Shown: positions 1-12,651, counted from the stretch's first letter. The stretch: 64,000 nt of DNA from Pristionchus mayeri (GCA_036245805.1 BTRK01000001.1:21769087-21833086), one strand, 5' to 3'. The notes: a model not told the origin generated them from the sequence alone. Translations and numbers: made by a program.

Positions 1-782
1 TTTTACTCGTTCTCAGTGTAAGATGCTTCGTAAATTTGCAATTTTTACCTTCTTTCAAATTGTCGTTTTTCTTTCAAATTTCTTTCAAATTGTCGTAATT
101 TAAAATGAATTGTAAGAGTAACGTTTAGAATACGAGGTAAGCCGATTGTTGTTATACGATTTTTTGAAAAAATCTGTCGTAATAAAGATATTTCTATTCT
201 TAATTCGTGTTAAATATCTAGTGAATAGTAATAGTACCTATCGATATACCTGGTGGTTTGTAGTGTAGCCGATTGGATGAGACTACACCCTCCATTCTCC
301 CCTCTCTCTTTCTCTCACCATTCGGAACTCCTCTCCACTTTACTACTCTTCCTTCTCTCATTCTCTCATCAACTCTTCTTCTTAACTCCGTCCATACTCT
401 TTTCCTCACACATTTCTCGAGTCAAACTTGTGTCTTTCTTGGTCTCTTCGGCTCTGTATTATTCGAATGAGCTCCATTTGATTAGAAACTGAGAGAGAGC
501 GCGTAGATGGAGAGAGAATTTCCCGTCGAGAAATTTGTTTTGTCCTCGAAAGCGATCATTCCCCTCTGTCGTCACTATTTACATTTTATCAGTGGCGCTT
601 CGTTGTAGTGTAGTGGATCCATAGTGCAATTCCTCTATGTCTCACATTCTATGCATTAGGGCATTCTAGTTGATTTTACTGATTTCACAAGAACGATGGG
701 CTCCAATTTATCTGGTTTGTTTTCGCAGCTTTACCTTTTTTGGCTTCGACGTGTGCTCGAATAATCTGAAGTCCTTGCAGTG
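1..782. other. No gene recognised; 5' flank of thioesterase gene
   Basis: AT-rich at the left edge, then CT-rich simple sequence from about 280 to 470. No open frame with splice sites or a family pattern was found. An acceptor-like CCTTGCAG ends at 780, just before the proposed thioesterase start codon, so this stretch probably contains its promoter and any outron. Confidence 0.4.
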
Positions 783-3700
783 ATGGACGGTAGTGCAGAG
801 AATGGAAGGGGTCGAACAGGTGAGAGGAACTTCCTGCTCTTTCATCGATAATTCTACTGTTGTGAGGTTGCAGCGACAGTCTAATCCACTTGGATGCATT
901 GCAGAATCGAGCAGCTCGAATCTCTCTGTTCAGGGTGGTCACATTCGATGCAGCAGCCCTTTCGGTTAGTTCTTTTGTCAGTATAATATCAAAGATCAAC
1001 GTTTATTTGGTATACTTAAATCGTCAACAGTTCATTTAGCTAGACGGATTTCACTACTAGTATTCAGATCCGGAGGCGGAGAAGTTGGATCTGTTCAAGA
1101 CCTTCCTCAAACTGGAAGAGATCGACACTGATCTATACAGGCGAGGTTTAGGCTTATACGCCAGTTAATAATAATAATAATATATTTATCGCTCGTGGCG
1201 GGGTTTCAAACAATAGATGGTGGATATTATACAGGGAAGAGTAGTCATCACAATACGATATTACGATGTCGAAGGAACGACAAAGGTACTATACAAGGGT
1301 ACTATTGAGAAGAGAAGTCAAGATTTTAAATGTAATTTGAAACAATAGAGAGATTAGGGCTACTAATAATGGAATCGTCTAGACGATTCCAATGTGGTAC
1401 TATTCTATTAGACAAGAAACTGGCAAATCGTTGACTAGTGGTACGAAATGGGCAAATTTTAAGAGGGTGACCTCTAATGATGCCTATTCGGGAGGAGAAA
1501 TTTACGACAATCGATATCATAAAAACCGAAAATAATTTAGTAACAGGTGAGTAAATCAATCTTAAAACGACGATCGGAGAGAGAAGGGAGGTTAAGCATC
1601 TTCAGTCGTTCTTGGTAGGAAGAAGGGGGGAGAAGGCATCGGGAGAAGACGAGTCTTGTGAAACGTCTTTGTACCTGTTCAATTCGTGCAGAAACAGAAA
1701 CAGTGCATGGGTTCCATAGCTCACTACAGTACTCGAGGAGGGGGCGGACATACGTGGAGAAAAGTTTCGAGTAGATCGTAACACTTCGTGATTGGAAGGA
1801 TCGGTGGATGAAGGAGATCGGTGGATGAAGGATATATACGATTAGGAACCATCCCATCCACGTGTTTTCGATTCTAACGTATCTCTAGTGTCGATTCTCT
1901 CTCTAATTATACCAGGCATCCCTCTTCTTCTATGGTTATGTAGAAAGACTGTCGGATCTGCATAACTGATCATGAATCATCTCCATTCCAGGTCGACCCA
2001 TCAATTGAGGGGTAGGAAGTCACACAATCGAGTGTACGGAGGACAGGTGAGAGCACTTCAATTCGGATAAGGAAATGGTCTCATGAGTAATTCGACATGA
2101 TATGGGTACGAATGAAGATACCCATGGGAATCTTCTCTCTCAGGTGGTGGGACAGGCTCTGATGGCAGCTCAGGCGACGATGGCAGAGGGACTGCACGTC
2201 CACTCACTACACAGCAACTTCCTCTACCAGGGTAATCCATTTAATTCGCACTTGTTTAGTTGTTGTAATAGAATGATGCAACTCCGAAGAACAGTCATAC
2301 ATTTTTTTCGCTTTCTTCGTAAAAAATAGTTGTTTAAAAGTAAACGACTGTATTGGGGGATATTTCCTAACACTTTCTGGAACAAATTATGATCACCGCC
2401 GGGTGTACCTTCCGGATGACGACCAAAAATTGTGCCATTTCCCAGTATGTTCACTGTAGGTTACCTAAGTGACAAAATTCTGATGTGAAAGATCTACAGA
2501 AGGGTAAATTTTTTTGTTACCATCCGGAAGGTTATCGTCCGATTGTGATTGTCCTGCTTAGTGACTTTATATTGATACCAACTCGTGTGATGGTGGATGG
2601 TCTTCAGCTGACGCTGATCGTCCGATAGTCTACGAGGTTTCTCGAATCAGAGATGGTCGTTCCTTCTGCACTCGACTCGTGAGGGCGAGACAGGGCGGAG
2701 TCTGCGTATTCTCCACCTCCATCTCATACCAGAGAGACGAGGTCTGCCATCACTCTACTGTTTCACCATCGATTAGATTTCATAAACTACTGTTGTATTG
2801 TGTTGCTCTGAATAGAGGGATATTATCTACATTACCCTTTCCTACCGTAATCTCTTCTCAGCCCGATGCTATCTGTCACCAGACGCCGATGCCTACAGTA
2901 CCCCCGCCTGATGAATGCGAGGACATCGGTGCTTTCATGCACAGGTAGTAGATTGGGAGACATAGATCATTGAATGATCGAATTATCGATTGCAGGCTGA
3001 TGAACGATCCGGCTACGGTATCACTCGAGGGACAACGAGCTGCCGTGGCATACCAACAGGTGAGGAGACTGAGGGGATGAGGATGAGAAGGAAGTTGCTA
3101 TCTAGGAAATGAATTTACTGGTTCTTTGTCACTCGAATAGTAAGACCTACTTTCCATTAGTCTGCTAATTATACACTTCTCCAATCTATCTGTTGTCTAT
3201 CATCAGGTGCTCGACTTCCCTCGTACCTTCCAAATCCGTTTCATCACTCCTCGCGAGTACATCAATGTCCCTCTCGACAAACCGATGAAATTCGCCTGCT
3301 GGGTCAAGAGCAATACGCCTATCGGTGAGAGAGAGAGAGAAGACGGAGAGAGGGGGGGGGGGTGGATCAGAAAGGAACTGGACGGAGTTTCAGTCCAATC
3401 TGGCAACTTAGAGAAGAGATTCTTTACCGAGTCAATGTATTTTTATACCTTCTCTTGTTATCAAAATCTGCTGGTTGAGGTGACGACAAGCACCTTCATC
3501 ACTGCGTGGCAGCCTTCATCTCTGACGTCACTCCAGTGGGAACTCCCATCGGAGCACACGCTGCAAGGGGATTTAAGTGAGCAGAATGAGGGGAAGGGAG
3601 CCAAAGAGATATTCAAGGAGAGACACTTTCTAGTTGAACAACTACAACAATAATGTGGTTCAGGGTCAGATGATACTAGTTGAGTGTGTTTGTAGCCACA

Positions 3701-4004
3701 GTGATAGGGCGAGTTTTCTGTAATACTGAAGTGAAGATTCCAGACTGGGAATGGCAGCTTCCCTCGATCACTCGATGTGGATCCATCGACACGACTTCCG
3801 AATCGATACTGACTGGCTATTGTATGAGACGGAGAGTACGGTAGCAGGTTGGTGATCGATTGCTGCTCTCTACAGTAACCCGGATTAATTCCAGCCGGAA
3901 GTCGAGCATTGATCCATGGGAAGATGTGGACGAGAGACGGGAGAATGGTGATATCCTCCACTCAGGAGATATTGATCCGAGGAGAGAAGAAGGAAGAGAA
4001 GTAG
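783..4004 (+). CDS. ACOT8: Acyl-CoA thioesterase, ACOT8/TesB type
   Basis: Double-hotdog acyl-CoA thioesterase, hydrolysing acyl-CoA to free acid and CoA; animal ACOT8 is peroxisomal. Exons in matching phase: 783-789, 1068-1140, 1992-2046, 2144-2231, 2608-2741, 2862-2944, 2996-3059, 3207-3324, 3480-3576, 3732-3847 and 3895-4004, giving 314 aa against about 319 in human ACOT8. Family landmarks read in order: YGGQVVGQALMAAQ near residue 45, HSLHSNFL, DGRSF, MPTVPPP, CVAAFISD, SLDHSMW and STQEILIR. The catalytic Asp/Ser/Gln set of the family falls at D223, S250 and Q302. The C-terminus ends in KEEK, not an SKL-type peroxisomal signal. Intron 2 (1141-1991) starts with GC and contains a LINE fragment; exons 3480 and 3732 use GAG and AAG acceptors. 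The 7-nt first exon is the least certain part. An acceptor-like CAG sits 2 nt upstream of the ATG, consistent with trans-splicing. Confidence 0.88.
1166..1857 (-). mobile_element. CR1/Jockey-like LINE, 3'-end fragment
   Basis: Two minus-strand reading frames (1537-1857 and 1326-1559) carry the pattern typical of the end of the reverse-transcriptase ORF in CR1/Jockey-type LINEs: STYVRPLLEYCSELWNP, then VQRRFTRLVF, then RGHPLKICPFRTTSQRF, then VPHWNRLDD. The frames are offset by about one frameshift. The minus-strand 3' end runs into a TAATAATAATAA-type tail at about 1166-1185. No endonuclease or catalytic RT domain is present, so it is a 5'-truncated dead copy. It lies wholly inside intron 2 of the thioesterase gene, in antisense. 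Confidence 0.75.
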
Positions 4005-6573
4005 GCAGGTTACTGTAGTCAGAGAGGTAGTGTAAGTAAGAGTGTTAAATCGAGTTGCTTTGTTACTTGTGCCATTTTCGCTTATCTTTTCTGTGTCAAG
4101 TGCTTGTTTCAAGATGAATGAATGCCTTTCTTCCTCTTCTTCATTCGCAGTTTGACAATATCGAACAATCTCATATCTCGCTGTCAAATATTGGGTGAAT
4201 TAAAACGTTCCGACAATGCTAGTTGGACTCCTAAGCCGCTAAATCTGAGCCGGCTTTTAGTACTTTAATTATTATACTCTTAAAAGTGTTTTTAATTTCA
4301 ATTTTTGCGTTCAATCATCACCACATGTCAGGCTATAGGGTCTGAAGAAAATATGCGGCTGAAAAGATTATAGGAAATAACTTTCTAATTTTTCGTTCCG
4401 CTTGTTTAGTCGCGTACTCGGCATGGTGTAGGACATACATTTCTAATCCAATATTACCGATTCTTCATCTTTTTTCCCATTGCTGGAATGGGAAGGGGCT
4501 TATTCTCTCATACCCCCCTCCTCCCAGTCTACAGTTGGGTGGTAGCTGATTGGTTCTGGCGCAATGGACTACTGGCGACTAACAGGGGGATGATCCGGGA
4601 GTGGTGATGCAATCTGAGCTACAGCTAACAAACAGGGTCAGCATGTCAGGACAGAGAGAGGGGCATCATTAAGGTAGTGAGGGAGAAAGAGGCGGTTACA
4701 GTACCCTCCTCCCCTTAAATTCCTTTGATGCCATCATCCACTTGTCCCTCCAGGTGTGAGAAGTGGCCACTTCGAGGACCCGATTCTCCCCAAGTCACTT
4801 TGACCCACCGATAGAAGTTGATTACGTAACGGAATCATCTAATATCGACATTAAATTATTTAAAGTGAAATAAGTCAAAAAAATGAGGAAGTGATGGAAT
4901 ATAGATCTCAATCATTTAAAATGTATCTAGATTCTGAATTAAACAACTGAAAAGAGAGAGGACACAAGGAAAACGAACAGCGGAACTCCTATAGAATGAG
5001 CAGCATAAAGAGTGCTTGGAGAGTTCACCGGAAGACTGCGAGAGAAATCCCAATTTATTCCCACATAACACTTCTGGTTTTTCAATTTCCTATCTTCCTT
5101 CCGAGTCAGGTGTGAGGCAGCTGGATCTCAGTCCGAAAGAGATCACTCGATAAGGTAATCTGCACCCTGGGGAGAAGCCATTAGAGGAATGGGGAGAAGG
5201 AGGAAGAGGGGTAAAGATCATAATTGAGATTTTTTATGATTTATTGTTCTTGTTTTCACAACTTGACTCTTCTTTATTTCTTTCTCTCATCAACAAATGA
5301 GTAAATGAGGCCTCTCGAGAGCCTGCCATTTAGCCAATTCTCCTCCTCTGGTCTTCTTCTTTCCCTTCTCCATCCTTTGCCATCCCCCAGTTATAAGATT
5401 AGGAACCATCCCATCCAGGTGTTTTTAATTCTACCGTATCTCTCGAGTCGATACGCCTCTTTCTCTCAACGTTGATCTCTCTCCCTCATCATTCTCATTG
5501 AGACAGATGCCTCATCAGGTCTATTCTCACTTCATTGAATTCACCCTCCGGGAAGGAGTTCTCGAGACTGCAGATGAATGAAGAGAAGGAGAGATGTAAT
5601 GGATATGATTCCCCAGTTGCCAGTCTTTATTTCCTCCTTCTCTCACCTTCCCTCTAACTGAATCTACCCCCAACAGAGCAATGAACTCCCCTTCATTCCC
5701 TCTGGTTGTTCTCCTCTATTCGTTCCCATTTCAGCTGGAAGTTACCACGGCAAGTGGTAGTATCTCCAATCAAATAGCTAAATCACAGACGGTGCCTGAA
5801 CTAAAATTAATCCAAATGCATCTCCAGATGGTTTACATCGGGTATTGTGCAATAAAGGAAGGAAATAGGAAGTACTTGATTGAATGAACGGGGAGGCAAA
5901 GATTGGACATGGATACAGTAAGAATGGGAGTTGTCTAGAAGAGACAATGAAAATGCCCAGGAGCAGCATTGGATTAGGAAGTGGATTGAGTGAGAGGAGA
6001 GATCACTTTCGGGAGGAGATTAAGCTGATCCATGACGAATTGGGGGCTGATGGAGATGGGATGGAACCAGAGGGAAGCACGGCGGTCTGAAGAGAAGAAG
6101 AAGAGGGAAGGGTGATATGATCTACCGCCAGAGAGATCGACATAATTAGTCGGAAATGATGAGAGACACAAATCACTTTGTAGGGAGACATTCGAGTGAT
6201 GAGAGGGATGAACTGAGGACTGAATGAAGATGGAAAAAGGGTAAATTATTGGACAATCAGTGCTATCACTACTTCCTCTTCATGAGCACAATCCAATTCT
6301 TCCCCATCTAGCTTCCTCTTTCTCGCCCAGAGGGTAAAGGAACATAGGTGTCGATTGTCTCGAGATGGCACTAGCTCCGCCCCTTTCCCTCAGTATGGAT
6401 CACTCTCTCACTCTTTCCCCACCCATCATAAGCACAGATTATCCTCTGATTAAACTCGTTCACCCCTTCTCTACAATATCATTACTCGTAATCTCCTCTC
6501 GTTTTACCGCGCGAAATTTCCACCGATTGCCATTTCAGTTCCCGATTGATGAACTGTGTCTGAGATCGAAGGG
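4005..6573. other. Intergenic; one dispersed repeat copy, no gene recognised
   Basis: Between the thioesterase stop and the first homeobox gene. Short open frames exist but none has splice sites plus a recognisable protein pattern. The only structured feature is the repeat copy at 5101-5452. The homeobox gene promoter should lie in its right part. Confidence 0.45.
5101..5452 (+). repeat. Dispersed repeat A, copy 1
   Basis: About 350 bp that recurs inverted at 14041-14381 with high but gapped similarity; shared landmarks include AGGAACCATCCCATCCAGGT and TCGAGTGATCTCTTTCGG-type ends. A short third piece (about 1842-1897) lies in the thioesterase intron. No coding capacity is visible. It could be a MITE or a fragment of a larger interspersed repeat; no convincing terminal inverted repeat was found. 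Confidence 0.7.
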
Positions 6574-7816
6574 ATGGCTTACTACACTCCGTTCAACCAG
6601 TATGCAATTGCCGCATCCACATCTGGGTACGGTAGAATCGTTTACTGTAACTCACTATCAGCAAGGAAACCATTTCATTCAGTCGATCTAACAGGAATAC
6701 TGGGAAGAGGGAACGGACCAGTTACACCGCAGATCAGCTCAAATATTTAGAATCCAAATTTGTGGTGAGTATGGAAGATAGGGAAGCTGTTTCACAGTGT
6801 TTCTCAGGAGTGCCAGTATCCAGAACCTCATAAGAGAGAGATTATCGCACTCGATTTGGGATTGGAAGACAATAAAATACAAGTGAGAACACTTCAAGTT
6901 GATCGGAGACTCATTTTTGTAAAATACGAAATATGTTAGCATTTTAATTTTCAGATTTGGTTTAAAAATCGTCGTGCGAAGGGGCGGCAGCAATCAAAGC
7001 AGACAACACAGATGGACACTCTCAGGAGATCCACCGGATCCATTTCCTCAGGTAGGTGACCTACCTCATTGGCAATCATTGGCATAAGTCATTGCGCTAT
7101 TTATCGATCGATCTCAGGTTCTTCTACTGACAAATCCTCGCCTTCCTCCAAAGTGGACTGCTCCCCTGACTCGACCACAACCACGCCATATAGCAAGAAG
7201 GAGGACAATACTACTATAGTCTACCCTCCTTCCACTACCGTACCTTCCTCCATCACATCGACTCCGTTATCACTAGTCTACCCGCAAATGTCCGACTCTA
7301 CAGTGAGTTCATACGAATGAATGTGATCACCAACTGGTTAAATTTCAGATGTCGAATGGTCTGGCTCCTAAACCGACATCCTCCCCTCCTGGAGCTACCG
7401 TGCCCATGTTTCAACCATTCTGCTATCCCTGGATGATGGCAGGATTCGATTCCGTGGTAGGCCAATCCATGCATCGAGAGTTATGGGGAGATCAGTGGCC
7501 TTTGGTTGTTCAGCCTCCTCCTCCATCGAGTCTTCCCGATGGAGCAGCGCCATTCAACTACGGGATGCAGTACCACCCTTTCCAATACGGAATGCAGTAC
7601 TACCCCGTGAATCCACTCTATCACTCCCAAGTACGCGTTGAGATCATTCGTGCAAACAATGCATACTCTCACTGTTCCATTGGCTGTAAACGCAATTGTT
7701 TTTAGATTTCTAACATAAGTCAACCGCTAACTGATAAATTGCAGACGTTCAACTCCACAATGGACTCTGCCTCTTCTCCCGATCAGTCTGCTCAAAACCC
7801 CTATTCCTCCGAGTGA
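6574..7816 (+). CDS. K50 paired-like homeodomain transcription factor (gene 1)
   Basis: Nuclear sequence-specific DNA-binding protein. Exons: 6574-6626, 6662-6764, 6808-6882, 6955-7051, 7118-7302, 7349-7630, 7745-7816; all phases join and give 288 aa. The homeodomain is residues 32-91, starting near KRERTSYTADQLKYLE and ending [13 protein letters not shown]. Lys at homeodomain position 50 and Asn51 place it with the Otx/Goosecoid/Pitx-type K50 paired-like class; RRAKxRQQ after helix 3 is reminiscent of Otx (ceh-36/ttx-1 in C. elegans). Introns interrupt the homeodomain after positions 21 and 46. The C-terminal part is Ser/Thr/Pro-rich, then rich in Pro, Tyr and Met with a repeated YGMQY motif, resembling an activation domain. 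It shares intron positions with gene 2 nearby. The exact orthologue is not assigned. Confidence 0.88.
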
Positions 7817-9408
7817 CTTCCTCTCACTCCTCTTCTCCGCTCCTCCCCCCCCTCCCCCTCCCTCTCTTCCACGTGTATTCACCCCCGTTAACTCCAGGGT
7901 TGTGCTGTTTTTTTCAACGAGAGATCCTATGATAAACAAATTATTCATCGTTTCCACTTATCACTTTTCGCAGCCACAATGACCGAAGAGGGATAAAGGG
8001 GCCGCCCCTTTCTCTCCTTTCTCGTTCCCTCTTGCGCCAGCCACTTCACACCATTCCATACAGGGAATCTCAAATATGTGGATGTGAACCTCCCTTGATC
8101 TACCTGTTTGATACCCTCTCAACACATGGGATCAGCTTACGCTTTGGATGGGTTCATCCCAGGTCATTCATACCCCCACTCAATTACCCTCGGAATCTCC
8201 CTTTGCCCTCCCATTTCTTCCGCTTCCTTACCTCCTCTACAAAAGGGCGTCTCTAATGAGTCCACTCCATCTCTGTAATCGATCCCGACACTCGGGCATC
8301 GCAATTTGCCAGTGGAAGTTCCAATTGAGCTTGAGAGGCGATTAGAGAGTCGCTTTGATGCCGCTCTTTTTTTCATCCGACAAATTATCCTTTGACATGA
8401 TTGATTTAGTTAGTTGTGATCGTAACATCAATCAACCTGCTCTGATCCCTGAGCATTTCAGTATCGACATCCTTCCATTGTTTCCTTTACTACTTTCCTT
8501 CACGGTTATTGCCCTTCCACCTCCTAATAATCGCGTAACCTCATCGAACGAAGTCGATTATCCGATAGGTCATGATCACAATTTACTGCATCTCCCTTCT
8601 TCCTACCGTATCCCTCCCTCCCCTCCCTCCTCCAATAAATGGATCTACTCATCTCTTCGTGTTTGAGTGGCCAGATTACCAGTCTCGTTTAGGATCCCGA
8701 CAAGGGAACAAAAAGAGACCCCTTGATCCTCTTGTTTGAATGCGAGAAGCGACATCTCCCTGACCTCTATCGATCGATTCATCAAAGAGTACTGTATTTA
8801 TCATCTCGAGGGGAGGGGAGGGGGTAGGTCACTCTGCCTCCTTCTTCAGTCTTTCCCACTCCTTCTGATCTACTTCGTATCGTGGCCAATTCCTCCTATC
8901 GAATCGGGCCTGAGTGCTGCTTCGTCCCCTGCAAGACTACCGTAATCGAGAGAGTGGTGTTCGACGGGTCAGATCATGGGTCACTAACATGGCCCACTGC
9001 ACTCGATTGGTCTCCAATTTGAGTCTCTTCCTGATTCTTCTCTCTTCCAACCACAATTGTTCCTCGTTTCTCTTCTTCTCCACGACAACTCTCAGATTCG
9101 AGTCGTTCTCCATCAACTGACAGTTCAAACATCAACTTTAACATTTTGCGATTCTAGCAGAAAAATAAAGCATTCCATTTTTCGCTTTTCTAGAATCTAT
9201 GAATCGACTCATGGCCCACTGCACGATCATTTTCCCTTAGATCAAAGATGATCTTACATTATCGTAGTGCGCCTTTGCCTCGTAGTATCCTGGTCTCCTA
9301 CTGGCTCCTCTCCTCATCGTTTCCTCGTAGTATTGATCGATCTCATATCGATGGATGAATGGATTCGTCTCTATTCCTTCCTCAACAGACTCCTTCCCTT
9401 CCTCCCCT
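7817..9408. other. Intergenic; repeat B copy, no gene recognised
   Basis: Downstream of homeobox gene 1 and downstream of the minus-strand membrane-protein gene. CT-rich sequence dominates. It contains repeat B copy 1 (7991-8283). No exon chain could be supported. Confidence 0.45.
7991..8283 (+). repeat. Repeat B, copy 1 (inverted partner at 10233-10528)
   Basis: About 290 bp that reappears on the opposite strand at 10233-10528 with only scattered differences over most of its length. The near identity implies a recent duplication or gene conversion. No reading frame is conserved in a protein-like way between copies. Confidence 0.85.
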
Positions 9409-9733
9409 TCATATTTGATCTACCTCCTTCAACTTCTTCATGTATTGATTCTTGAGGATGGTCGTCTTGTCTCCTGCAGATTGTCGCACGAACTGCAGGG
9501 ATCAAAGATCAAAGATCAGTGAGAGGGAGGGGGAAGGAGGGGGGAGGGGGACTGACGGTGGGTCTCTCTCTAAGATAGAGGGCGAGCAGCTTCCTGATGA
9601 GATAAGCGAGTGAAGAAGAGGCGACGATGAGAAGGAGATTAGCGAGGAACTCGGCGAAGTACGCAACCACGTCCCCCGCACAGGCGACGGCATTTTTGAA
9701 GCACTCGGTGCCCTCCTTATCCTCATCCTCCAT
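9409..9733 (-). CDS. Small single-pass membrane protein, unknown function
   Basis: Two exons, 9557-9733 and 9409-9492, joined in phase 0 give 86 aa. The intron (9493-9556) has GTCAGT donor and CTGCAG acceptor. The product starts acidic (MEDEDKEGTE), has a hydrophobic helix at about residues 27-55 (AYFAEFLANLLLIVASS...), then a basic, charged tail ending KKLKEVDQI. This fits a one-helix membrane protein with a short acidic N-terminus. I do not recognise the family. Its intron carries the GATCTTTGATC-type motif just upstream of the acceptor. It sits between homeobox genes 1 and 2. Confidence 0.65.
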
Positions 9734-11470
9734 CCCACCCACTGACGAGAGAGAAAGAACGAAGAATGAGTGGTTAGGAAAGCTTTGATTGATTCATTGT
9801 GTTATTTGCATTCCAATCAATTCATCTCCTTTGCAATCACCTTCATCATTCGTCGATCTCCTTCCTGCTCCTTCCTTCCTCTTGCATAACAGGCCATCTT
9901 CAGTTACTGTCTAATCCCCTCCAGTCGCTTTTCGCCACCGCCTCTTCCAGAGAAGAGAAGCAAAGATGGCGACAGACTCTGTTTGTTCCTCCCTTCCAGA
10001 CGAATGATTGAGATGACCATTAGTAATCAGGTGGACGCAGTAAGATTTACGGACAGCTCTGCAGTATCCCGGATAATGAAACGAAGTGAAGAAACTCTTC
10101 GAAGGAGTGGCTAGGAATGAAATGTGCAATGGAGAGAAATGAAGAACCAGAAAAAAAGAGCAGCCAGAAACTAAACTGACTAACATCTCTTTCTCCAATG
10201 AAATTAAGGTCTCTTTCATATATTGACCGTTCAATCGATTACAGAGATGGAGAGGACTCATTAGAGACGCCCTTTTGTAGAGGAGGTAAGGAAGCGGAAG
10301 AAATGGGAGGGCAAAGGGAGATTCCGAGGGTAATTGAGTGGGGGTATGAATGACCTGGAATGAACCCATCGAGAGAGTAAGCTGATCCCATCTGTTGAGA
10401 GGGTATCAAACAGGTAGATCAAGGGAGATTCACATCCACATATTTGTGATTCCCTGTATGGACTGGGTGTGAAGTGGCTGGCGCAAGAGGGAACGAGAAA
10501 GGAGAGAAAGGGGCGGCCTCTTTATCTCTCCTATTTTCACACCTGCCAGGAAGGTGCACGGAGGGAATGGAACAATCAGATAAGAAACGACATCCGATAC
10601 TGTAATTCCCTCCCCCCCCACCATTGGTTGCGATTGTTGAATACTGTCGATACTCATTGAATCGGGTTTTCATTGATGTAATTTAATGTTTTACATGAAG
10701 AGTCCTCTTTCTCGATTGTCCTCAATTCGAATTCTCGTCCCTCTCCCTATCATTTCATACGCAACCTCTCGGAAGCAGTTGCGTAAGAGGAAATTATGCG
10801 AGTGGAAGAAGTGTGAACCACCAATTAGACTGAGTCAACTCATCACAGGGTCAACCCATGGATCACCTCAGTCAGATAGGGACACCTTCAGCAGGGATTG
10901 TCAAAGAAAATGAGAAAAGAACGTGCAGCTATTATTCATTGGACGGCGTGACTTTCTTTGTATCTCTCATAGATCCCTCGAGGCATTTCCGGTCTACAAA
11001 TTGGAATCCGATTTTATTCTTGTAATGCAGAGAGATGAGAAGGACTCGACATTTATCTTAATCTCTTAGTCGATCGAGAGAAGCGAAGAAGAGAGTGGTA
11101 TCTCCAGTCACGAGAAGGAATGGAAGACGGAGGGAAAGGAAAGGAGAGTACGGTACCCTGGGGATACGGTACCCTTTCAATGGGGGAAGGACAACCCTGT
11201 GGAGAGAGGAGAGAAGAGAGGTATCATTGAAAGGGAAGTCTGAGATCAGAAAGAAAAAAATGCACGGAATGAGGGGAGGAAATGGAAGAATTGCTGCATA
11301 AAACGTAATAAACACAATACTTTGAAAAAGGAAAATCACGATCGGGACAAACATAAAATTATGCATAAGAAGAACAATAATGATATTAACTGCAATGATG
11401 AGAAATACAAAGAGGCCTAGATAATTTAGATACGAATCTAGCGGGCGAATGAGAGGGAGGAAGGAGTGAA
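9734..11470. other. Intergenic; repeat B copy 2, no gene recognised
   Basis: Contains the second copy of repeat B (10233-10528). The remaining sequence gives only short frames without splice-site support. Confidence 0.45.
10233..10528 (-). repeat. Repeat B, copy 2
   Basis: Inverted partner of 7991-8283. The pair could form a roughly 290-bp stem with a loop of about 1.95 kb that contains the small membrane-protein gene. Confidence 0.85.
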
Positions 11471-12651
11471 TTAGATGTTGTATCCAGGGTAGGACCAACC
11501 ATTGGGAGGATGGCCATTCATGAAGTTGGAGTAATCCACTTGGGGGTAGTAGGAGTTCATCTGGGGAAACATCTGCCAGTAGTTCGACCAGTTCACTTCC
11601 ACTAAAATTAATGCATTACAGAAGTTCGAAGGGTCGATTTTGAATAACTATTTTATTTTCGAATACTATTTTCGATTGAGGTACTGAAAGTTTACCGAAG
11701 TGAATAAAAAATCAGAGAAAGGACAGAAAAAATGAGAAAAAGGTAAAAAAGAGATAACTGACTGTTGGAAGGAATCGCAGGCGGAAGTGTATTAATCTCG
11801 TCTTCTTTCTTGATGGAAGAAAAGGCAGAAGTGTCCACCTTCATCTCCATCTCTTCTTCCTTCGGAGGAGTTGGCATGGGAATGAAGGGAAGCTCGGAGA
11901 CGGGCTTGAATCGAGGTTGCTGATCCTTAGGTGACACCGACGAACTACTGAAGAAAGGAAGGAATTGATGTATGAGGATTCGTTCTTTGTTGTAGAAGTA
12001 ACACTATAACACTAGAAGTAAAACCAGAAGTAAGACTGTCTATGTGTAGTTTTCCTGGCTATCTAGTAGATTGGAATGGATTCTCCCTGACCCTCCGTCC
12101 TCTCTCCCTCCGGGTGTTCCCTTCGTTTGACTCCGTTGCTTCGCTCGTCGATTCTTGAACCACACCTCAAAATCCATTTGAGAATAAGTAAATTTATCGG
12201 CTCAAAACCTGTACTCTCGTTTCCTCGAGATGGAGAATCTTCGCCAGTTGCTCTCGTTTAGATGCATCGGGATAAGGAGTCGACTGGAAATGGGAAGGAT
12301 GAGTGAATGAACAATCAATTCCAGTTTGCTCAATTCCATTAGCAAACTCAAATGGTAAGGAATTCGTGGAATGACTTACCTTGAATACGTCTTCGAGAGT
12401 CTTCAACTGATTCCTATCGTACGTCATCCTCTCTCTTCTCCCATTCGGGGCTCGTCGATCCATCGGTCTACTGCAATGGAATGGAATGGGACCATCCACT
12501 GGAGGGAGAGGGATGCAAATGAGTCCTTCCTTCCCTGGATACTCGAGAGGATCTAGTGAACTTACTGAGTGGAGGTCGCCGGAGGAGAAGGGAAATAGTT
12601 GAGGTTAGGATAGAGAAATAAGGGATTGTAGAGACTCGGCGAATCTACCAT
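11471..12651 (-). CDS. K50 paired-like homeodomain transcription factor (gene 2)
   Basis: Exons 12566-12651, 12380-12470, 12209-12283, 12092-12165, 11763-11947 and 11471-11601 join in phase to 213 aa. The homeodomain is residues 39-98: RRERMTYDRNQLKTLE ... [12 protein letters not shown], with Lys50, Asn51 and Arg53. Introns interrupt it after positions 21 and 46, as in gene 1, and the middle homeodomain exon is 75 bp in both, so the two are likely duplicates. The C-terminus is Trp/Tyr/Asn/Pro-rich. The 3' splice site before the VWFKNRR exon reads TTTTGAG instead of the usual TTTCAG, and two donors are GTCAG. The ATG is one base after a CTTTTCAG acceptor, suggesting SL trans-splicing. Class is clear; orthology is not. 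Confidence 0.85.

Noticed and set aside
2862..3324. p53-like DNA-binding domain suggested by EYINVPLDKPMKFACWV
   Set aside because: Once the neighbouring exons were joined in phase, the whole chain fits an ACOT8/TesB thioesterase from end to end, including all three catalytic residues; the p53 similarity was chance.
3461..3961. 166-aa open frame on the minus strand
   Set aside because: It lies antisense to three exons of the thioesterase gene and has no family pattern or splice support.
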